Below are positions 19,364 to 29,377 of a stretch of DNA of 55,960 bases, piece by piece. The notes under the pieces are model-generated. The model had not been told where the DNA came from, did no database searches, and was given only the letters and a program-made list of their open reading frames with translations. The DNA is from Bacteroidota bacterium. GTDB lineage: Bacteria; Bacteroidota; Bacteroidia; Cytophagales; Cyclobacteriaceae. Location: assembly GCA_022571715.1 (NCBI GenBank), contig JACZXH010000012.1, positions 1 through 55,960 on the forward strand, written 5' to 3'. The translations under genes and the position numbers were made by a program. Positions within the stretch are counted from its first letter, which is position 1. Each line of letters begins with the position of its first letter.

Positions 19364-19672
19364 TTAACTCTTTATAAGCGCCATTAGCATTTTAAATTCG
19401 GTAACTGCATTCAATGCATGTAGCTCGCCGGGTTCAAGGATAAGGTACTCACCTTTTAAAAAGGTGAATGACTTTTTTCCAAGCGAAAAATCCGCTTTAC
19501 CCTCTAACGCCATTAATAACACCGCATGCGGGGTCGAATGCTCGGTCAGCGATTGACCTTTATCAAATGAAAAAAGCGTTACATTGCCGTTAGCTACGGA
19601 CAGGATTTTTTTGCTTATTATTCCATTTTTCATATTGTCAATAGCTTCTGTTAATACTTTATTTCTGATCAT
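19364..19672 (-). CDS. Small single-domain cupin
   Basis: 102 residues from the ATG at 19672. A cupin barrel is indicated by SLTEHSTPHAVLLMALEGKADF (motif 1 histidines), GEYLILEPGELHALNA (motif 2) and LGKKSFTFLKG. Histidines in both motifs suggest a bound metal. Small cupins like this are often sensors or small-molecule enzymes, and none can be named from sequence. Upstream in-frame codons extend to 19798, but the region is AT-rich and reads as promoter rather than protein. It is divergent from the ArsC-like gene and precedes the NnrS-like gene, so a shared stress role is possible. Confidence 0.75.
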   Translation of the reverse strand: MIRNKVLTEAIDNMKNGIISKKILSVANGNVTLFSFDKGQSLTEHSTPHAVLLMALEGKADFSLGKKSFTFLKGEYLILEPGELHALNAVTEFKMLMALIKS

Positions 19673-19811
19673 GATCAACAAGTCGGTTTGATTTAAGGAC
19701 AAATGTATCCGATTTATCCTAAAAATTAACTGAATTAACGATCTCATAATATTTCGAATTTGATCATATTTGAAAGGAAAAAAGTAATCTGATAACACTA
19801 GTCTATGAATA

Positions 19812-20153
19812 ATGCTTACTATTTACTATAACCCACGATGCAATAAAAGCCGCCAAACACTTAAGATCATTGAAGAGTCGGGCAACAAAGTTGAAACGAT
19901 AAATTATCTGAACGATCCTCTCAATGAGGAGGAACTGAAGGACCTTGTGGATAAGTTGGGCTTACCAGTAACGTACCTTGTACGCAAGGGAGAAAAATTA
20001 TATAAGGAGAATTATAAAAGCAGGGAAATATCAGAGGAAGAGTGGTTTAAAATACTTGCTGAAAACCCAATCCTGATTGAAAGGCCGATCGTAGTTAAAG
20101 GAGATAAAGCCATCCTTGGCAGGCCACCTGAGAATGTGGAAAGTCTGCTGTAG
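19812..20153 (+). CDS. ArsC/Spx-family thioredoxin-fold protein
   Basis: 113 residues of the glutaredoxin-dependent arsenate reductase family. IYYNPRCNKSRQTL carries the active-site cysteine (family P.C..SR), and NPILIERPIVVKGDKAILGRPPENV carries the conserved arginine of the ERP motif. Length fits ArsC (about 115). There is no CxxC at the start, so it is not a canonical Spx. No arsenical pump or ArsR is nearby, so real arsenate reduction is plausible but unproved; YfgD- or YffB-like roles fit equally. Confidence 0.88.
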   Translation: MLTIYYNPRCNKSRQTLKIIEESGNKVETINYLNDPLNEEELKDLVDKLGLPVTYLVRKGEKLYKENYKSREISEEEWFKILAENPILIERPIVVKGDKAILGRPPENVESLL

Positions 20154-20301
20154 TTGATAGAAGTATTTACCAATTTACTGAAAATAATTCTGGTATGAGA
20201 TCTTAAATAAATCTGGGAAGGGGAGTAGCATGAGTTATTAATGAGTGTGACCTCCCTGGCTGAATTACTGCAAAATTAAAGTCTGAATTTCAACGTCAAT
20301 G

Positions 20302-21483
20302 TTATTTTTCGTCAAAAACCTCCTGAATAATACGGCAAGCTTTTCTGATCTCATCAAACGAAATCGTCAGGGGAGGAGCAATCCGCAAACTCTTGTGGTT
20401 TGATAAAAAATAAAAGGTAATTATCCCCTTTTCTATACATCCTTGTATAATTCTTTGCACGATTTCTTCCGATTCGAATTCTACGGCAATCATTAAACCA
20501 ATTTGCCTGATTTCAACCACCTTGTCATGATGCAGCAACTTTTTAAATAATTTTCCTTTTGCATCTGTAGTATCAAGGATAACCGGTTCGGTAAGAACTT
20601 CCAGCGCTGCATTTCCCGCTGCACAACAGACCGGATTGCCACCAAAAGTAGTAATGTGTCCCAGCATCGGGTTATGTGAGAGTTTATGCATGATATCATA
20701 ATCTGATATAAAAGCGCCAAGCGGCAGTCCGCCACCCAGTCCTTTCGCCAGCGTGATAATGTCTGGAATAGCGCCGAAATGTTCGAATGCAAATAATTTA
20801 CCAGTACGGCCAAAGCCTGTCTGAACTTCGTCGAAGATCAAAAGCGTCCCGGTATCGTCACATCGCTTTCTTAGTTTTCTAAGAAAATCATTCGCTGGAA
20901 GTATCACACCTGCATCACCCTGGACAGGCTCAACGATTACACATGCGGACTTCCGTGTTATGTCTGAAAGATCATTATCCTGATTAAAATGTATAAACCT
21001 GATACCCGGCAGGAGTGGACGGAAAGCATACTTTTTTTCTTCATTTCCAGTAAAACTGAGACTTCCATGTGTGTTACCATGGTAAGAATTATAAAATGAC
21101 ACGATCTCTGTTCTGCCGGTATACCGTTTTGCCAGCTTTACGGCTCCTTCATTGGCCTCGGTACCGGAATTTACAAAATATACCGAATTAAGTTTATCAG
21201 GCAGGTGTGAAGTTATGTTTACAGCAAACCTGTTCACCGGTTCCTGAATAAATTCTCCGTATGCCATCACATGAAGATGCCTGTCAACCTGGTCTTTGAT
21301 GGCTTTTATTACTTTCGGATGCCGGTGGCCTACATTGGTCACGGCAATTCCTGATATCAGGTCCATGTATTTTTTGCCGTCCGGACTATAAATATAAATT
21401 CCGTCTGCCTTCTCCACTTCTATCAACAGTGGATCGGCAGAAGTCTGGGCCAGATATTTCAGAAATACATCTCTGGAAGTCAT
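20302..21483 (-). CDS. Class III PLP-dependent aminotransferase, acetylornithine/ornithine type
   Basis: 393 residues, a typical length. The product shows [69 protein letters not shown] (the PLP-stacking and Asp region) and [15 protein letters not shown] with the Schiff-base lysine. Substrate could be acetylornithine, ornithine, 4-aminobutyrate or another omega-amine. No arginine-biosynthesis genes are adjacent, which argues against a dedicated ArgD role. It is a single-gene unit with its own upstream region. Confidence 0.9.
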   Translation of the reverse strand: MTSRDVFLKYLAQTSADPLLIEVEKADGIYIYSPDGKKYMDLISGIAVTNVGHRHPKVIKAIKDQVDRHLHVMAYGEFIQEPVNRFAVNITSHLPDKLNSVYFVNSGTEANEGAVKLAKRYTGRTEIVSFYNSYHGNTHGSLSFTGNEEKKYAFRPLLPGIRFIHFNQDNDLSDITRKSACVIVEPVQGDAGVILPANDFLRKLRKRCDDTGTLLIFDEVQTGFGRTGKLFAFEHFGAIPDIITLAKGLGGGLPLGAFISDYDIMHKLSHNPMLGHITTFGGNPVCCAAGNAALEVLTEPVILDTTDAKGKLFKKLLHHDKVVEIRQIGLMIAVEFESEEIVQRIIQGCIEKGIITFYFLSNHKSLRIAPPLTISFDEIRKACRIIQEVFDEK

Positions 21484-22047
21484 TCAGAAGCAATTATAAA
21501 TGTAAAAGTAGGTACTACAGGATGAGAGATGCAAGTGAGTCAGATGGTAAATTATTGGTTAGCGGAAATGGGGAATCTGGGAACCGACATATGATTACCG
21601 ATGAAAGCTAAAGTGGATAAAAACTAAACCCATTAAGTGAATTGCCTGGAAGGATATTTGTCACTCATATTTAATACAATTAGGAGAACCCGTGGAAATA
21701 ATAACCTGATTGACATTCTGATTGGTTTAAAGGTATTAGAAACAAATATATCCTTACAGAACACACTGAACGGCTCTCCAGGTTATAAAAACCACCTTAT
21801 AGGACAATAAATATGGCAGCAGATTCAATATATTAGTCTGCCGTTCCTTATTTTTAGACTTTTAATGTGTATAGCTTTATCGCGAAATTCATGAGGAAGG
21901 GATTTTTGTTAAGATAATAAAAGGAAAGAATTGATCGTTGTATGGAATAATTTTAGTGAAGAATTATTAAAATGTGCAAAAGATTCAAATGAAATAAAAT
22001 AGACCTGACTGCCATCAGGCTGACAGAAATAAATAAAACATAAGAAA
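21484..22047 (+). other. Intergenic region without a recognisable gene
   Basis: 564 AT-rich bases between the aminotransferase start and the small ORF before thioredoxin. No convincing frame is open. Two weak inverted repeats are visible: GGCAG at 21815-21819 with CTGCC at 21838-21842, and CCTGA/TCAGG shortly before the small ORF. Neither has a T-run, so neither is a clear terminator. The promoters of the two divergent units must lie here. Confidence 0.6.
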
Positions 22048-22218
22048 ATGAAAGATGATTTAGTGCCCAGGGAAGCGTATGAGCAAATATCTGATTGGAT
22101 TGTGTCAGATAAGAGTGTAGTAGGTATTGATGCCAAAGAAACGCATATAATTATTATTCACAAACTCATGGAAATCGAAAAAAGGATTTCAGAACTAGAG
22201 AAAAAGCAAATCATCTAA
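22048..22218 (+). CDS. Small 56-aa protein upstream of thioredoxin
   Basis: A 57-codon frame starting MKDDLVPREAYEQISDWIV and ending MEIEKRISELEKKQII. It ends four bases before the thioredoxin ATG, so it is probably translated with it. The C-terminal half is a short heptad-like amphipathic helix (HKLMEIEKRISELEKK). The composition and the tight spacing argue for a real gene. I recognise no family. Confidence 0.6.
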   Translation: MKDDLVPREAYEQISDWIVSDKSVVGIDAKETHIIIIHKLMEIEKRISELEKKQII

Positions 22219-22222
22219 AAAA

Positions 22223-22519
22223 ATGGCCCGTTTTAGTGATTTGATAAAGGGTAGTACACCTGTTTTGGTCGACTTTTATGCCGACTGGTGCGCGCCCTGT
22301 AAAATGATGGCTCCTGTGCTGAAGCAAGTGTCTTCGGATATTGGTGAAAAAGCAAGGATCATCAAAGTGGACGTGGATAAAAATCCGCAAGCCGCGGCGA
22401 AGTATGGCATTCAGGGCGTGCCTACATTTATTCTCTTCAAAAATGGCAAGCTAGTATGGAGGCAGTCAGGTGTGGTGCCTGCTCATACGCTGAAACAGGT
22501 GATTGAAAATTATTTATAA
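22223..22519 (+). CDS. Thioredoxin
   Basis: 98 residues, one thioredoxin domain with no signal peptide. The active site is DWCAPCKMM, WCAPC instead of the standard WCGPC. The cis-proline is in GVPTFILF and the buried acidic motif is VLVDFYADW. It acts as a general cytoplasmic disulfide reductase. Gly-to-Ala between the cysteines is expected to shift the redox potential slightly. It is probably co-transcribed with the 56-aa ORF before it. Confidence 0.92.
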   Translation: MARFSDLIKGSTPVLVDFYADWCAPCKMMAPVLKQVSSDIGEKARIIKVDVDKNPQAAAKYGIQGVPTFILFKNGKLVWRQSGVVPAHTLKQVIENYL

Positions 22520-22634
22520 GCCGTTCTTAAAACGTGCTCACCTCTCCCTGAGGATAGATAGTGCATGGAATTTTGATGTATTTATGCGCAAATGGTTGTA
22601 TCTTAATTGATAAGATTCATGTATCTCAAACAGA

Positions 22635-23066
22635 ATGACCGAAGTGGGCGTTTCAATTGTTAATGTGTTTGTTCATATGATTATTGCTACCAAAGGATGG
22701 ACGCCGGTTTTAACCAACGATATGCGCACTGAAATAACGGAACGGCTGGTACGGAATTTCAAAATGCGTGATGCTATAGTTGTAGCTATCAATAGTGCTC
22801 CGGAACATTTTCATGTTCTTATAAAACTTCCATCCTATCGTTCATTGTCAGAGGTGGTAGGCTGGACAAAAGGGGAGTGTAGTCACTGGTTTAACTCAAA
22901 TCATGAAAATAAGCTGTATTGGCAAAAAGGTTACTGGGCAACGGTTGTTTCATTTGAAGAAGTTCCAAACGTATCAAATTATATTACTGCTCAAACTGAG
23001 ATTCACAAAAAGCTTAGTTTCGAAAAAGAAATGTCACAATTCAGGGCAAACCGTATAACACCGTAA
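22635..23066 (+). mobile_element. Lone Y1 (IS200/REP-associated) transposase gene
   Basis: 143 residues of the Y1_Tnp family. NVFVHMIIATKGWTPVL is the family start, PEHFHVLIKLP carries the HUH metal-binding pair, SLSEVVGWTKGECSHWFN and LYWQKGYWATVVS are the typical core, and YITAQTEIHKK holds the expected catalytic tyrosine. The active-site residues are all present. There is no companion TnpB, and I could not see clear palindromic ends on either side. Flanks carry only short imperfect repeats (TCTTA..TAAGA before the gene and CAGG..CCTG after it). It is therefore more like a domesticated REP-associated transposase than an intact IS200/605 element. Confidence 0.85.
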
Positions 23067-23115
23067 TTTTGCCAGGGTGGTTACCTGCGCGTTGCAATTT
23101 TAAATTAACCCGGGG

Positions 23116-25845
23116 ATGGGTATGTTGTATAGAATACTTTTTATTTTATTCTGGGGACTCTTTTGGGTGGGGTCAGGAAATATGCTGGCCCAAACCAGGA
23201 GTTGTATTGTAAATACACAAGTGAGCGCCGATGATTTCGATACCTGGATCGACAGGTTGAAAGAACGCCAAGCAATGCTCCGTACCCTTGCATTAGAAGA
23301 ACAGGTATTTAATGTACCTGTGATTGTACATATCGTACACGATGGAGAAGCGATAGGTACCGGAACAAACATCAGTTTGGAGCAGGTGCTTTCTCAACTC
23401 GAAGTTTTAAACGAAGATTTTAACCGGCTTAATGCCGATACGGTAAATACTCCTGCAGAATTTATAGATGTGGCAGGTAGCATGAATATCAACTTTTTAC
23501 CAGCTCTGATAGATGTGTCTGGCGAAATGCTTACTGAACCGGGCATACACCGTATTGACCGCAACATTATGGGTTTTGAAGCGCCTGCTTACACATATGA
23601 TTATTTTTCCTCTGTCATCCAACCTGCTACATTTTGGAACCCTGATGATTATTTTAATATCTGGGTGTGCGATCTGAGTGGCGGACTTCTTGGCGTTGCA
23701 CAGTTTCCGGAAGCGGTTTTGCCCGATCTTCCTTCAAATTCACCCCCTGAAACCGATGGTATTATTGTAAGTTTTGATGTATTTGGACGCACCGGTGAAT
23801 TAAGCCCTCCGTATGAAAAAGGAAGAACTGCTACCCATGAAGTGGGTCACTGGTTAGGGTTATACCATCTCTGGGGACCAGAGGAATTACCTGACCATTG
23901 TACGCAAGATGATTATGTGGACGATACACCTAATCAGGATGACCCTACCAATTTTTGCCCTGATGAGCAAGGGCCCACTTGTAGCGGTGTGGTGAGAGAA
24001 ATGTGGGAAAATTACATGGACTATACGTGGGACGCCTGTATGAATATATTTTCGGCAGGGCAAATGGAACGTATGACAATTGTGCTCACAAATGCACCCC
24101 GTAGAGCCCCCTTGCTTGAATCAACTGCGGCTGATAAATTTGATCAGGTGATTACATTCAGTGAACCAGGAATTTTGAAATTCAATGATCCGCCTTTTGT
24201 GCTAACAGGTTCTTCTGATTCAGGGCTTCCACTTACATTTACAAGCTCAGACCCCACAGTTGCAACTGTGTCAGGTAATATAGTCACCATAATCGGTGGA
24301 GGAAATGCCATTATCACTGCCAGCCAGCCGGGTGATTACTTTTACCATGCTGCCACGCCGGTCGCACATATTTTAACGGTTGATAAAGCTGATCAAACAA
24401 TAGAATTTGAGCCGGTTCCAGCTAAAAATTTTAACGATACACCCTTTTTATTGGTAGCGGATGCTTCATCGGGAATGGATGTAGTGTTCACTTCCTCCGA
24501 CCTGCAAATAATTTCGGTGGTGGGCAGCATAGCTACCATACATAATGTAGGCTCTGTGGTAATATCAGCTGACCAGTCAGGTAATGATAATTATAATCCG
24601 GCGACACAATCCACACAGACTATCGAAGTGATAAAATCAGAACAAGTCATTGGCTTTATCGAAATACCTGTAAAAATATTTGGTGATCCGTCATTTGAAT
24701 TAATTGCAGAGTCTTCTTCAGGCTTGCCTGTAAGCTTTTATAGTGCTGATGCGAATGTGCTTACAATTATTAATGAGAATGAAGCGGTAATTTCAAGTGC
24801 AGGAGAGGTTGAAGTGTCGGCTGTTCAGGAGGGAGATCAAAACTACCTGCCTGATACGATAGTGCGTTTGGTTGTGATTGAAAAAGCAAATCAGACCATT
24901 ACATTTGAATCCATTCAACCCATACGTTTTAAAGACACCGTTAAGCTGGTTGCAAATGCAAGTTCGGGACTGGAAGTATCGCTTTTATCTGGTGATGAAA
25001 ATATTGCCCTGACAGAAGGGAATAAGCTTATAGCAACCGGAGTAGGTTCACTTTCGGTTATTGCACGTCAGGGAGGTGATTTGAATTACCATCCTGCGCA
25101 AGAAGTGGAGCAGACCATAGATATAAACAAGGCCATTCAGGAAATCGTGTTTGATTCGATACCGGATATTAACGATTCTGTTGATTCAATAACCTTATCT
25201 TTTTATGCTACCTCAGAACTTGAGGTTGGCCTGGAGATAACCCAGGGTACCGCAACAATCGTTGATTCAATACTGATCAACCTTTCCCCCGGTACGGTGT
25301 CTGTTAAAGCAACTCAGAATGGCAATGCGTTTTACGATTCTGCAAACTCGGTCACGCATACCTTCTGTGTAATACCCACGCCTGAAATACAGGTTTTGTA
25401 TCAGGGATATTATGCCATATTAAATTCAAAACATACCTCAGGAAATCAGTGGCTTTTTGATGGGAGTATAATCTCAACAGATAGCACAGTGAAAGTGTAT
25501 GAGAATAGCGACTATGTATTAATGGTAACAGTTGATGGATGTACAGGTGAAGCCTCTGTTCTGGTGGATGTCATAACGAGTGTTACCGATACAAATCTGA
25601 GCGATATTGTGATTCGAATTTATCCGAATCCGGTACACCATACATTAAACATTGACCTATCTCAACTTGCTCAAGAAGAGTTAGATATACATATTATTGA
25701 TAGTTCGGGAAGGCTTGTGTACGTAAAGAAGAAAATTATTGGTGTGATAAAAAATCTTGACGTTTCAGCTTTAAATATGGGCGTTTATATTTTATATATC
25801 TCTTTTGACAACATTGTATTGCCCATTAGATTTGTCAGACAATGA
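23116..25845 (+). CDS. Secreted M43 (pappalysin-like) metalloprotease with Ig-like repeats and T9SS sorting domain
   Basis: 909 residues. A signal peptide ends near residue 26 (MLAQ). The protease domain carries HEVGHWLGLYH at 241-251, the extended zinc site HExxHxxGxxH. The calcium/disulfide region follows (CTQDDYVDDTPNQDD), then the Met-turn ENYMDYTWDACMN. From about residue 345 five repeats of roughly 85 residues follow, each with a core such as QTIEFEPVPAKNFNDTPFLL, SSGLPVSFYS, and DKADQTI-like linkers, a bacterial Ig/MBG-like array. Residues from about 830 are a type IX secretion sorting domain (IRIYPNPVHHTLNIDLSQL ending RFVRQ). The enzyme should be exported through T9SS and attached to or released from the cell surface. 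Confidence 0.92.
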   Translation: MGMLYRILFILFWGLFWVGSGNMLAQTRSCIVNTQVSADDFDTWIDRLKERQAMLRTLALEEQVFNVPVIVHIVHDGEAIGTGTNISLEQVLSQLEVLNEDFNRLNADTVNTPAEFIDVAGSMNINFLPALIDVSGEMLTEPGIHRIDRNIMGFEAPAYTYDYFSSVIQPATFWNPDDYFNIWVCDLSGGLLGVAQFPEAVLPDLPSNSPPETDGIIVSFDVFGRTGELSPPYEKGRTATHEVGHWLGLYHLWGPEELPDHCTQDDYVDDTPNQDDPTNFCPDEQGPTCSGVVREMWENYMDYTWDACMNIFSAGQMERMTIVLTNAPRRAPLLESTAADKFDQVITFSEPGILKFNDPPFVLTGSSDSGLPLTFTSSDPTVATVSGNIVTIIGGGNAIITASQPGDYFYHAATPVAHILTVDKADQTIEFEPVPAKNFNDTPFLLVADASSGMDVVFTSSDLQIISVVGSIATIHNVGSVVISADQSGNDNYNPATQSTQTIEVIKSEQVIGFIEIPVKIFGDPSFELIAESSSGLPVSFYSADANVLTIINENEAVISSAGEVEVSAVQEGDQNYLPDTIVRLVVIEKANQTITFESIQPIRFKDTVKLVANASSGLEVSLLSGDENIALTEGNKLIATGVGSLSVIARQGGDLNYHPAQEVEQTIDINKAIQEIVFDSIPDINDSVDSITLSFYATSELEVGLEITQGTATIVDSILINLSPGTVSVKATQNGNAFYDSANSVTHTFCVIPTPEIQVLYQGYYAILNSKHTSGNQWLFDGSIISTDSTVKVYENSDYVLMVTVDGCTGEASVLVDVITSVTDTNLSDIVIRIYPNPVHHTLNIDLSQLAQEELDIHIIDSSGRLVYVKKKIIGVIKNLDVSALNMGVYILYISFDNIVLPIRFVRQ

Positions 25846-26398
25846 CGATATAATTATACATGCCACAAATAAATACTATCCATAATTATCGTGAATAAAC
25901 ATGCCTGTAATCAGGCAATACCTGGATGATCCATTTCTGAAAATGCATTATGATGATATTCATAAGGCAAGTGTAATGATTCTTTACTGAATGGAAACGA
26001 GTATATTTATTACAAATTGACACTTAAAGAAATACGTATTCGGGTTCAAGAGTGAGGAGTTTATGGTCGAGGTCGAAATTGGAGGAGCTGCAACTTTTCT
26101 GGAATTCGCGTCGGATGCTAATGTGAGTTTGTTTATTTAAAACATACCCCAACTATCCAGGTTGATATGGTATGACTGTGAGGATGATCGATGTGGGACT
26201 GTGTCGTTTTTAAAGCCGCATACCCTTTATCATGGATTGAGTTATGTGCAAACACCTGAAATTATATCTAGAATTGATTTCTCACTTATTACTTTTTCAT
26301 GCCGCAAATGATTGAATGGTTTTCGAATAGTGCTATTTGTAAATTCGTGCCTTATAATGGGCGAACATCAAATAAATAATATGATAATGATGTCTTGC
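25846..26398. other. Intergenic region without a recognisable gene
   Basis: 553 bases between the convergent M43 and small membrane-protein genes. No frame longer than about 30 codons looks like coding sequence. There is a 6-base stem with a TAAT loop (TGCCTG at 25902-25907, CAGGCA at 25912-25917) after the M43 stop, but no T-run follows. Confidence 0.6.
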
Positions 26399-26776
26399 TT
26401 AAGAGTGGTATTTGCTTTTATACTTTCTTGTTTTCCTGAATAATTCCCGCAACTGACCTCCAGTAAGTGCCCCCAGCCCACCGACCAGGCCACCAATAGC
26501 TGCCGTAAGGAGTATCATCAAAAATGAATTGGGTAAAAAGAAAATGGCTGATACGCGTTCGGTAAGAATGGAATTGGTTGTGGAGTCTATCATATAGGCT
26601 AAAATAAACCAGTAAATCCCGACACCCAAAAATCCGGAGATAAATGAGGTGAGCCCGTTTGATGATAAGATAAGACTTACCAGAAATCCGGCGATAACCA
26701 CAGACCACCATGGCAGATACCATTGGAGCAGGTAGGCAATAATAGCTGTAAAGACAAGTTTGATTAGTAATTTCAT
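26399..26776 (-). CDS. Small four-helix membrane protein
   Basis: 125 residues with four predicted transmembrane segments and a basic C-terminus (RKTRKYKSKYHS). The N-terminal helix has LLQWYLPWWSVVIAGF, and the last one is glycine-rich (AAIGGLVGGLGALTGGQL). No family is recognised. Its ATG overlaps the stop of the penicillin acylase gene (ATGA at 26773-26776), so the two are translationally coupled. Confidence 0.7.
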   Translation of the reverse strand: MKLLIKLVFTAIIAYLLQWYLPWWSVVIAGFLVSLILSSNGLTSFISGFLGVGIYWFILAYMIDSTTNSILTERVSAIFFLPNSFLMILLTAAIGGLVGGLGALTGGQLRELFRKTRKYKSKYHS

Positions 26777-29214
26777 TTGTTCATGTTCTCTTCAGGTTCA
26801 AGAGTTTGTCTAAAAATAAGTTTCTCATCGACGTCATCGGGTGATTTGAAAAATAACAATTTATTATATTCTCCCTTTGCCCATTTTCCGATCATGTTAT
26901 CATAAAAAGGGTTGCCCGGATTGCCCGACTGACCACCCGGATAATGCCCCCAAGCTTTTACTCCTTCCGGGTCCAGTTCCACAATCATGCGCCATGACGG
27001 GCCATGGTTTTTTGATGTTGCGTTTATGATGTCGCCGTTGCCACCAATCGTAATATTATATACACCAAGGGGTTTTAATCTTGCCAGGTGCTGTACATAG
27101 GTGGCTTTATAGGTAGCCCACAAAGGTTCTCCGTTTTTGGTTATCCAGGCGTTCATTTCTTCAGCCATCTTTGAAAATGATTTATTCAGGAGCTCCTGTG
27201 CATCTTCCTTTTCAGGTGTGTCCTGTATATCAAAGAATTGAAGATCAGGATTTTCACGGAGTAATTTAATAGTATTAAAATTTGTGGGATACGCAAGTGC
27301 TATGTCTGAATTACGGATCTCATCCCAGATCATCGGATAAAGAGTGTCCCACCACAATTCGTAATAAGAGGCTCCCTTTGAATCTATATGATTATAAAAA
27401 TCCCATGAACGGAGCACATTGTAGGCTTTCATTTCATCTTCGCTAAAATCATCCTGTTTCAACTGCGAAAGAAAAAAAGGCAATGACTCTGCGGCCTTCA
27501 TATTAAAATTATCCTGCTGTAAATCCATCATATCTTTCGGCCTGATATTTTTCATTTCACGAAGCCGGTCGTTAATTCTCCGGTTGCGGTAATTTGGATA
27601 ACTTCTTGAAGTGATATAGTAAGGGTAGGTTGTATCCGCAGGATATTGATTTGCAGAGCTTACAAATCCCCTTTCAGGATTAAGATCCATGACATTGTGC
27701 TCGTTTGGAATAAAAACATTCCATCCGTTTTCTGAAACAGTCCCATCGAGTAAAAATTTACCGGCTTTATTTTTCCTGGCCGGAAATTTTCCCTGAATAC
27801 GCATGGCAATGTCGCCTGCAACGGAGGCAAAAGCAAAATTCTGAGCCGGCGAAGCGTAAAAATCCAGTGCATGCATATAATCCGCATGGTTTTTGGCCCT
27901 GTTCAACAGATAAAAAGCGGTAGCTTCCTGCGAAGAATCATGGGCAATCCAACGGAATGCATATCCTTCCAGTTTCCATTTGGAATTTGACAAAAAAGAA
28001 GCATCATAAAATACCGGACCCCATTTTGTGTATGTAACTGTATCATAATAAGGCTCAGCCCCTTTGATATTGAATTTTTCAATTTTCATTTCAGCTGCAA
28101 CCCATTTTCCATCAAGCAAGTAAGCTTGTTGGCTTTCATCTTGGAAGGTGATCTTATACCAGTCAACCAGGTCACGCGGTGCATTGGTAACACCCCAGGC
28201 AACTGAATCGGTAAATCCAACGATTACATTCGGCGTGCCGGGCAGTGTGACTCCATACACATTGATACCAGGCGCATTTAGCTGAAGCTGGTACCAGATG
28301 GAAGGGAGATTCAGTGCAAGGTGAGGGTCATTGCAGAGAATTGCATGCCCGCTGGCTGTTTTTAAAGGGCCAACCGCCCAGTTGTTGCTTCCATTATCGG
28401 GATTTGAACCATTAAAAAGATCAACCGTGGTAGCCTCAATTATTATGACGGATGAATCTTCGGATAGGATGACAGGATCAAAATCCCATCCTCCCGGTTT
28501 GTTTACAATGGGATCAGCAGGATTGTCAAGGTCAGGATAAATCAGATCAAGAAATTCTTCGCCATAGCGGCTAAGAAAGTTTGTGTTTTCAATGTCTTTA
28601 TTCCCCGAATTCAGTGTGTTCGCCATGTATTTCAAAAGGAGTGCACATTTGAGTGGCGTCCATGGTTCAGGTTTGTAATTAAGAAGTTTGTATTCAAACG
28701 GATAGTTGCGATAGGAGAGACCATTGATGTATGCATTTACTCCCTTTGTATAATCTTCAATAACAGCACGTGTTTTGCTGTTGCTGTTTATTCCTTTAAG
28801 GCTGTTTTCAGCACCATAAACCATTCCTCTCCTTCGTTGTGCCCTATCGAAATTCAACGCATCTTTTCCGATGATTTCGGAAAGACGTCCGGCAGCGGCA
28901 TGAGTTTGGAACTCCATTTGCCAAAGACGGTGACTGGCAGTGACATACCCTTGGGTCCAGTAAAGGTCTGGGTCATTTTCTGCAAAAATATGTGGAACAA
29001 GATTATCGTCGTATAAAATATTGACTGTAGCTTCCAGATCCCTGAATTGTAATCGGTTCGGAAAAGAAACGTCCTCTGTTTCTGCGTTTGCCCAAAATCC
29101 GTTTACCGGATCAAGGAATTTTCCTAATGGAGGGATTTTATCGAATTGGGTATTCAGCATAACGGTAATAGTGAGAGTAATAACTAATGATATTATAAAC
29201 CGGAAGATCTTCAT
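26773..29214 (-). CDS. Penicillin acylase family Ntn-hydrolase
   Basis: 813 residues from the ATG at 29214, beginning MKIFRFIISLVITLTITVML, an export signal or anchor. The family features are present: an alpha-chain with QGYVTASHRLWQMEFQTHAAAGRLSEIIG, then DNGSNNWAVG, where Ser276 becomes the N-terminal nucleophile after self-cleavage. Downstream are NDPHLALNLPSIWYQ, GFTDSVAWGVTN and the C-terminal GGNGDIINATSKNHGPSWRMIVEL. Members cleave amides such as acyl-homoserine lactones, penicillins or peptides; the substrate here is unknown. The in-frame start at 29289 is less likely because it puts 25 non-signal residues before the hydrophobic segment. Confidence 0.92.
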   Translation of the reverse strand: MKIFRFIISLVITLTITVMLNTQFDKIPPLGKFLDPVNGFWANAETEDVSFPNRLQFRDLEATVNILYDDNLVPHIFAENDPDLYWTQGYVTASHRLWQMEFQTHAAAGRLSEIIGKDALNFDRAQRRRGMVYGAENSLKGINSNSKTRAVIEDYTKGVNAYINGLSYRNYPFEYKLLNYKPEPWTPLKCALLLKYMANTLNSGNKDIENTNFLSRYGEEFLDLIYPDLDNPADPIVNKPGGWDFDPVILSEDSSVIIIEATTVDLFNGSNPDNGSNNWAVGPLKTASGHAILCNDPHLALNLPSIWYQLQLNAPGINVYGVTLPGTPNVIVGFTDSVAWGVTNAPRDLVDWYKITFQDESQQAYLLDGKWVAAEMKIEKFNIKGAEPYYDTVTYTKWGPVFYDASFLSNSKWKLEGYAFRWIAHDSSQEATAFYLLNRAKNHADYMHALDFYASPAQNFAFASVAGDIAMRIQGKFPARKNKAGKFLLDGTVSENGWNVFIPNEHNVMDLNPERGFVSSANQYPADTTYPYYITSRSYPNYRNRRINDRLREMKNIRPKDMMDLQQDNFNMKAAESLPFFLSQLKQDDFSEDEMKAYNVLRSWDFYNHIDSKGASYYELWWDTLYPMIWDEIRNSDIALAYPTNFNTIKLLRENPDLQFFDIQDTPEKEDAQELLNKSFSKMAEEMNAWITKNGEPLWATYKATYVQHLARLKPLGVYNITIGGNGDIINATSKNHGPSWRMIVELDPEGVKAWGHYPGGQSGNPGNPFYDNMIGKWAKGEYNKLLFFKSPDDVDEKLIFRQTLEPEENMNK

Positions 29215-29323
29215 ATTATACATTTTGTGGGTGAATATATAACAGATTGAATTATTAACAACAAAAGATATGTGGTTGTCGGACATCAAAGGGGATACTC
29301 CTCAATAATTTGTAAAAAATGCA

Positions 29324-29355
29324 TAAAAAAACCTTGCAAAAAAGCTCCGCAAGGT
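29324..29355 (-). terminator. Rho-independent terminator after the TerB-like gene
   Basis: Read on the minus strand, a 7-bp stem (ACCTTGC/GCAAGGT, at 29349-29355 and 29331-29337, 11-base loop) is followed by a run of eight T residues. It lies just after the TerB-like stop codon, before the acylase gene. The arrangement is textbook. Confidence 0.85.
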
Positions 29356-29377
29356 CAGACGCCACAGTTATGAATAC

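Noticed and set aside
19812-20153. Calling the ArsC-like protein an arsenic-resistance gene
   Set aside because: No arsR, acr3 or arsB nearby; the family has other roles, so only the fold is claimed.
21815-21842. GGCAG..CTGCC hairpin as a terminator
   Set aside because: The stem is only five pairs with an 18-base loop and no T-run; too weak to call.
25902-25917. TGCCTG-TAAT-CAGGCA stem as terminator of the M43 gene
   Set aside because: A good 6-bp stem, but no T-run follows in either direction, so it is only noted as a hairpin.
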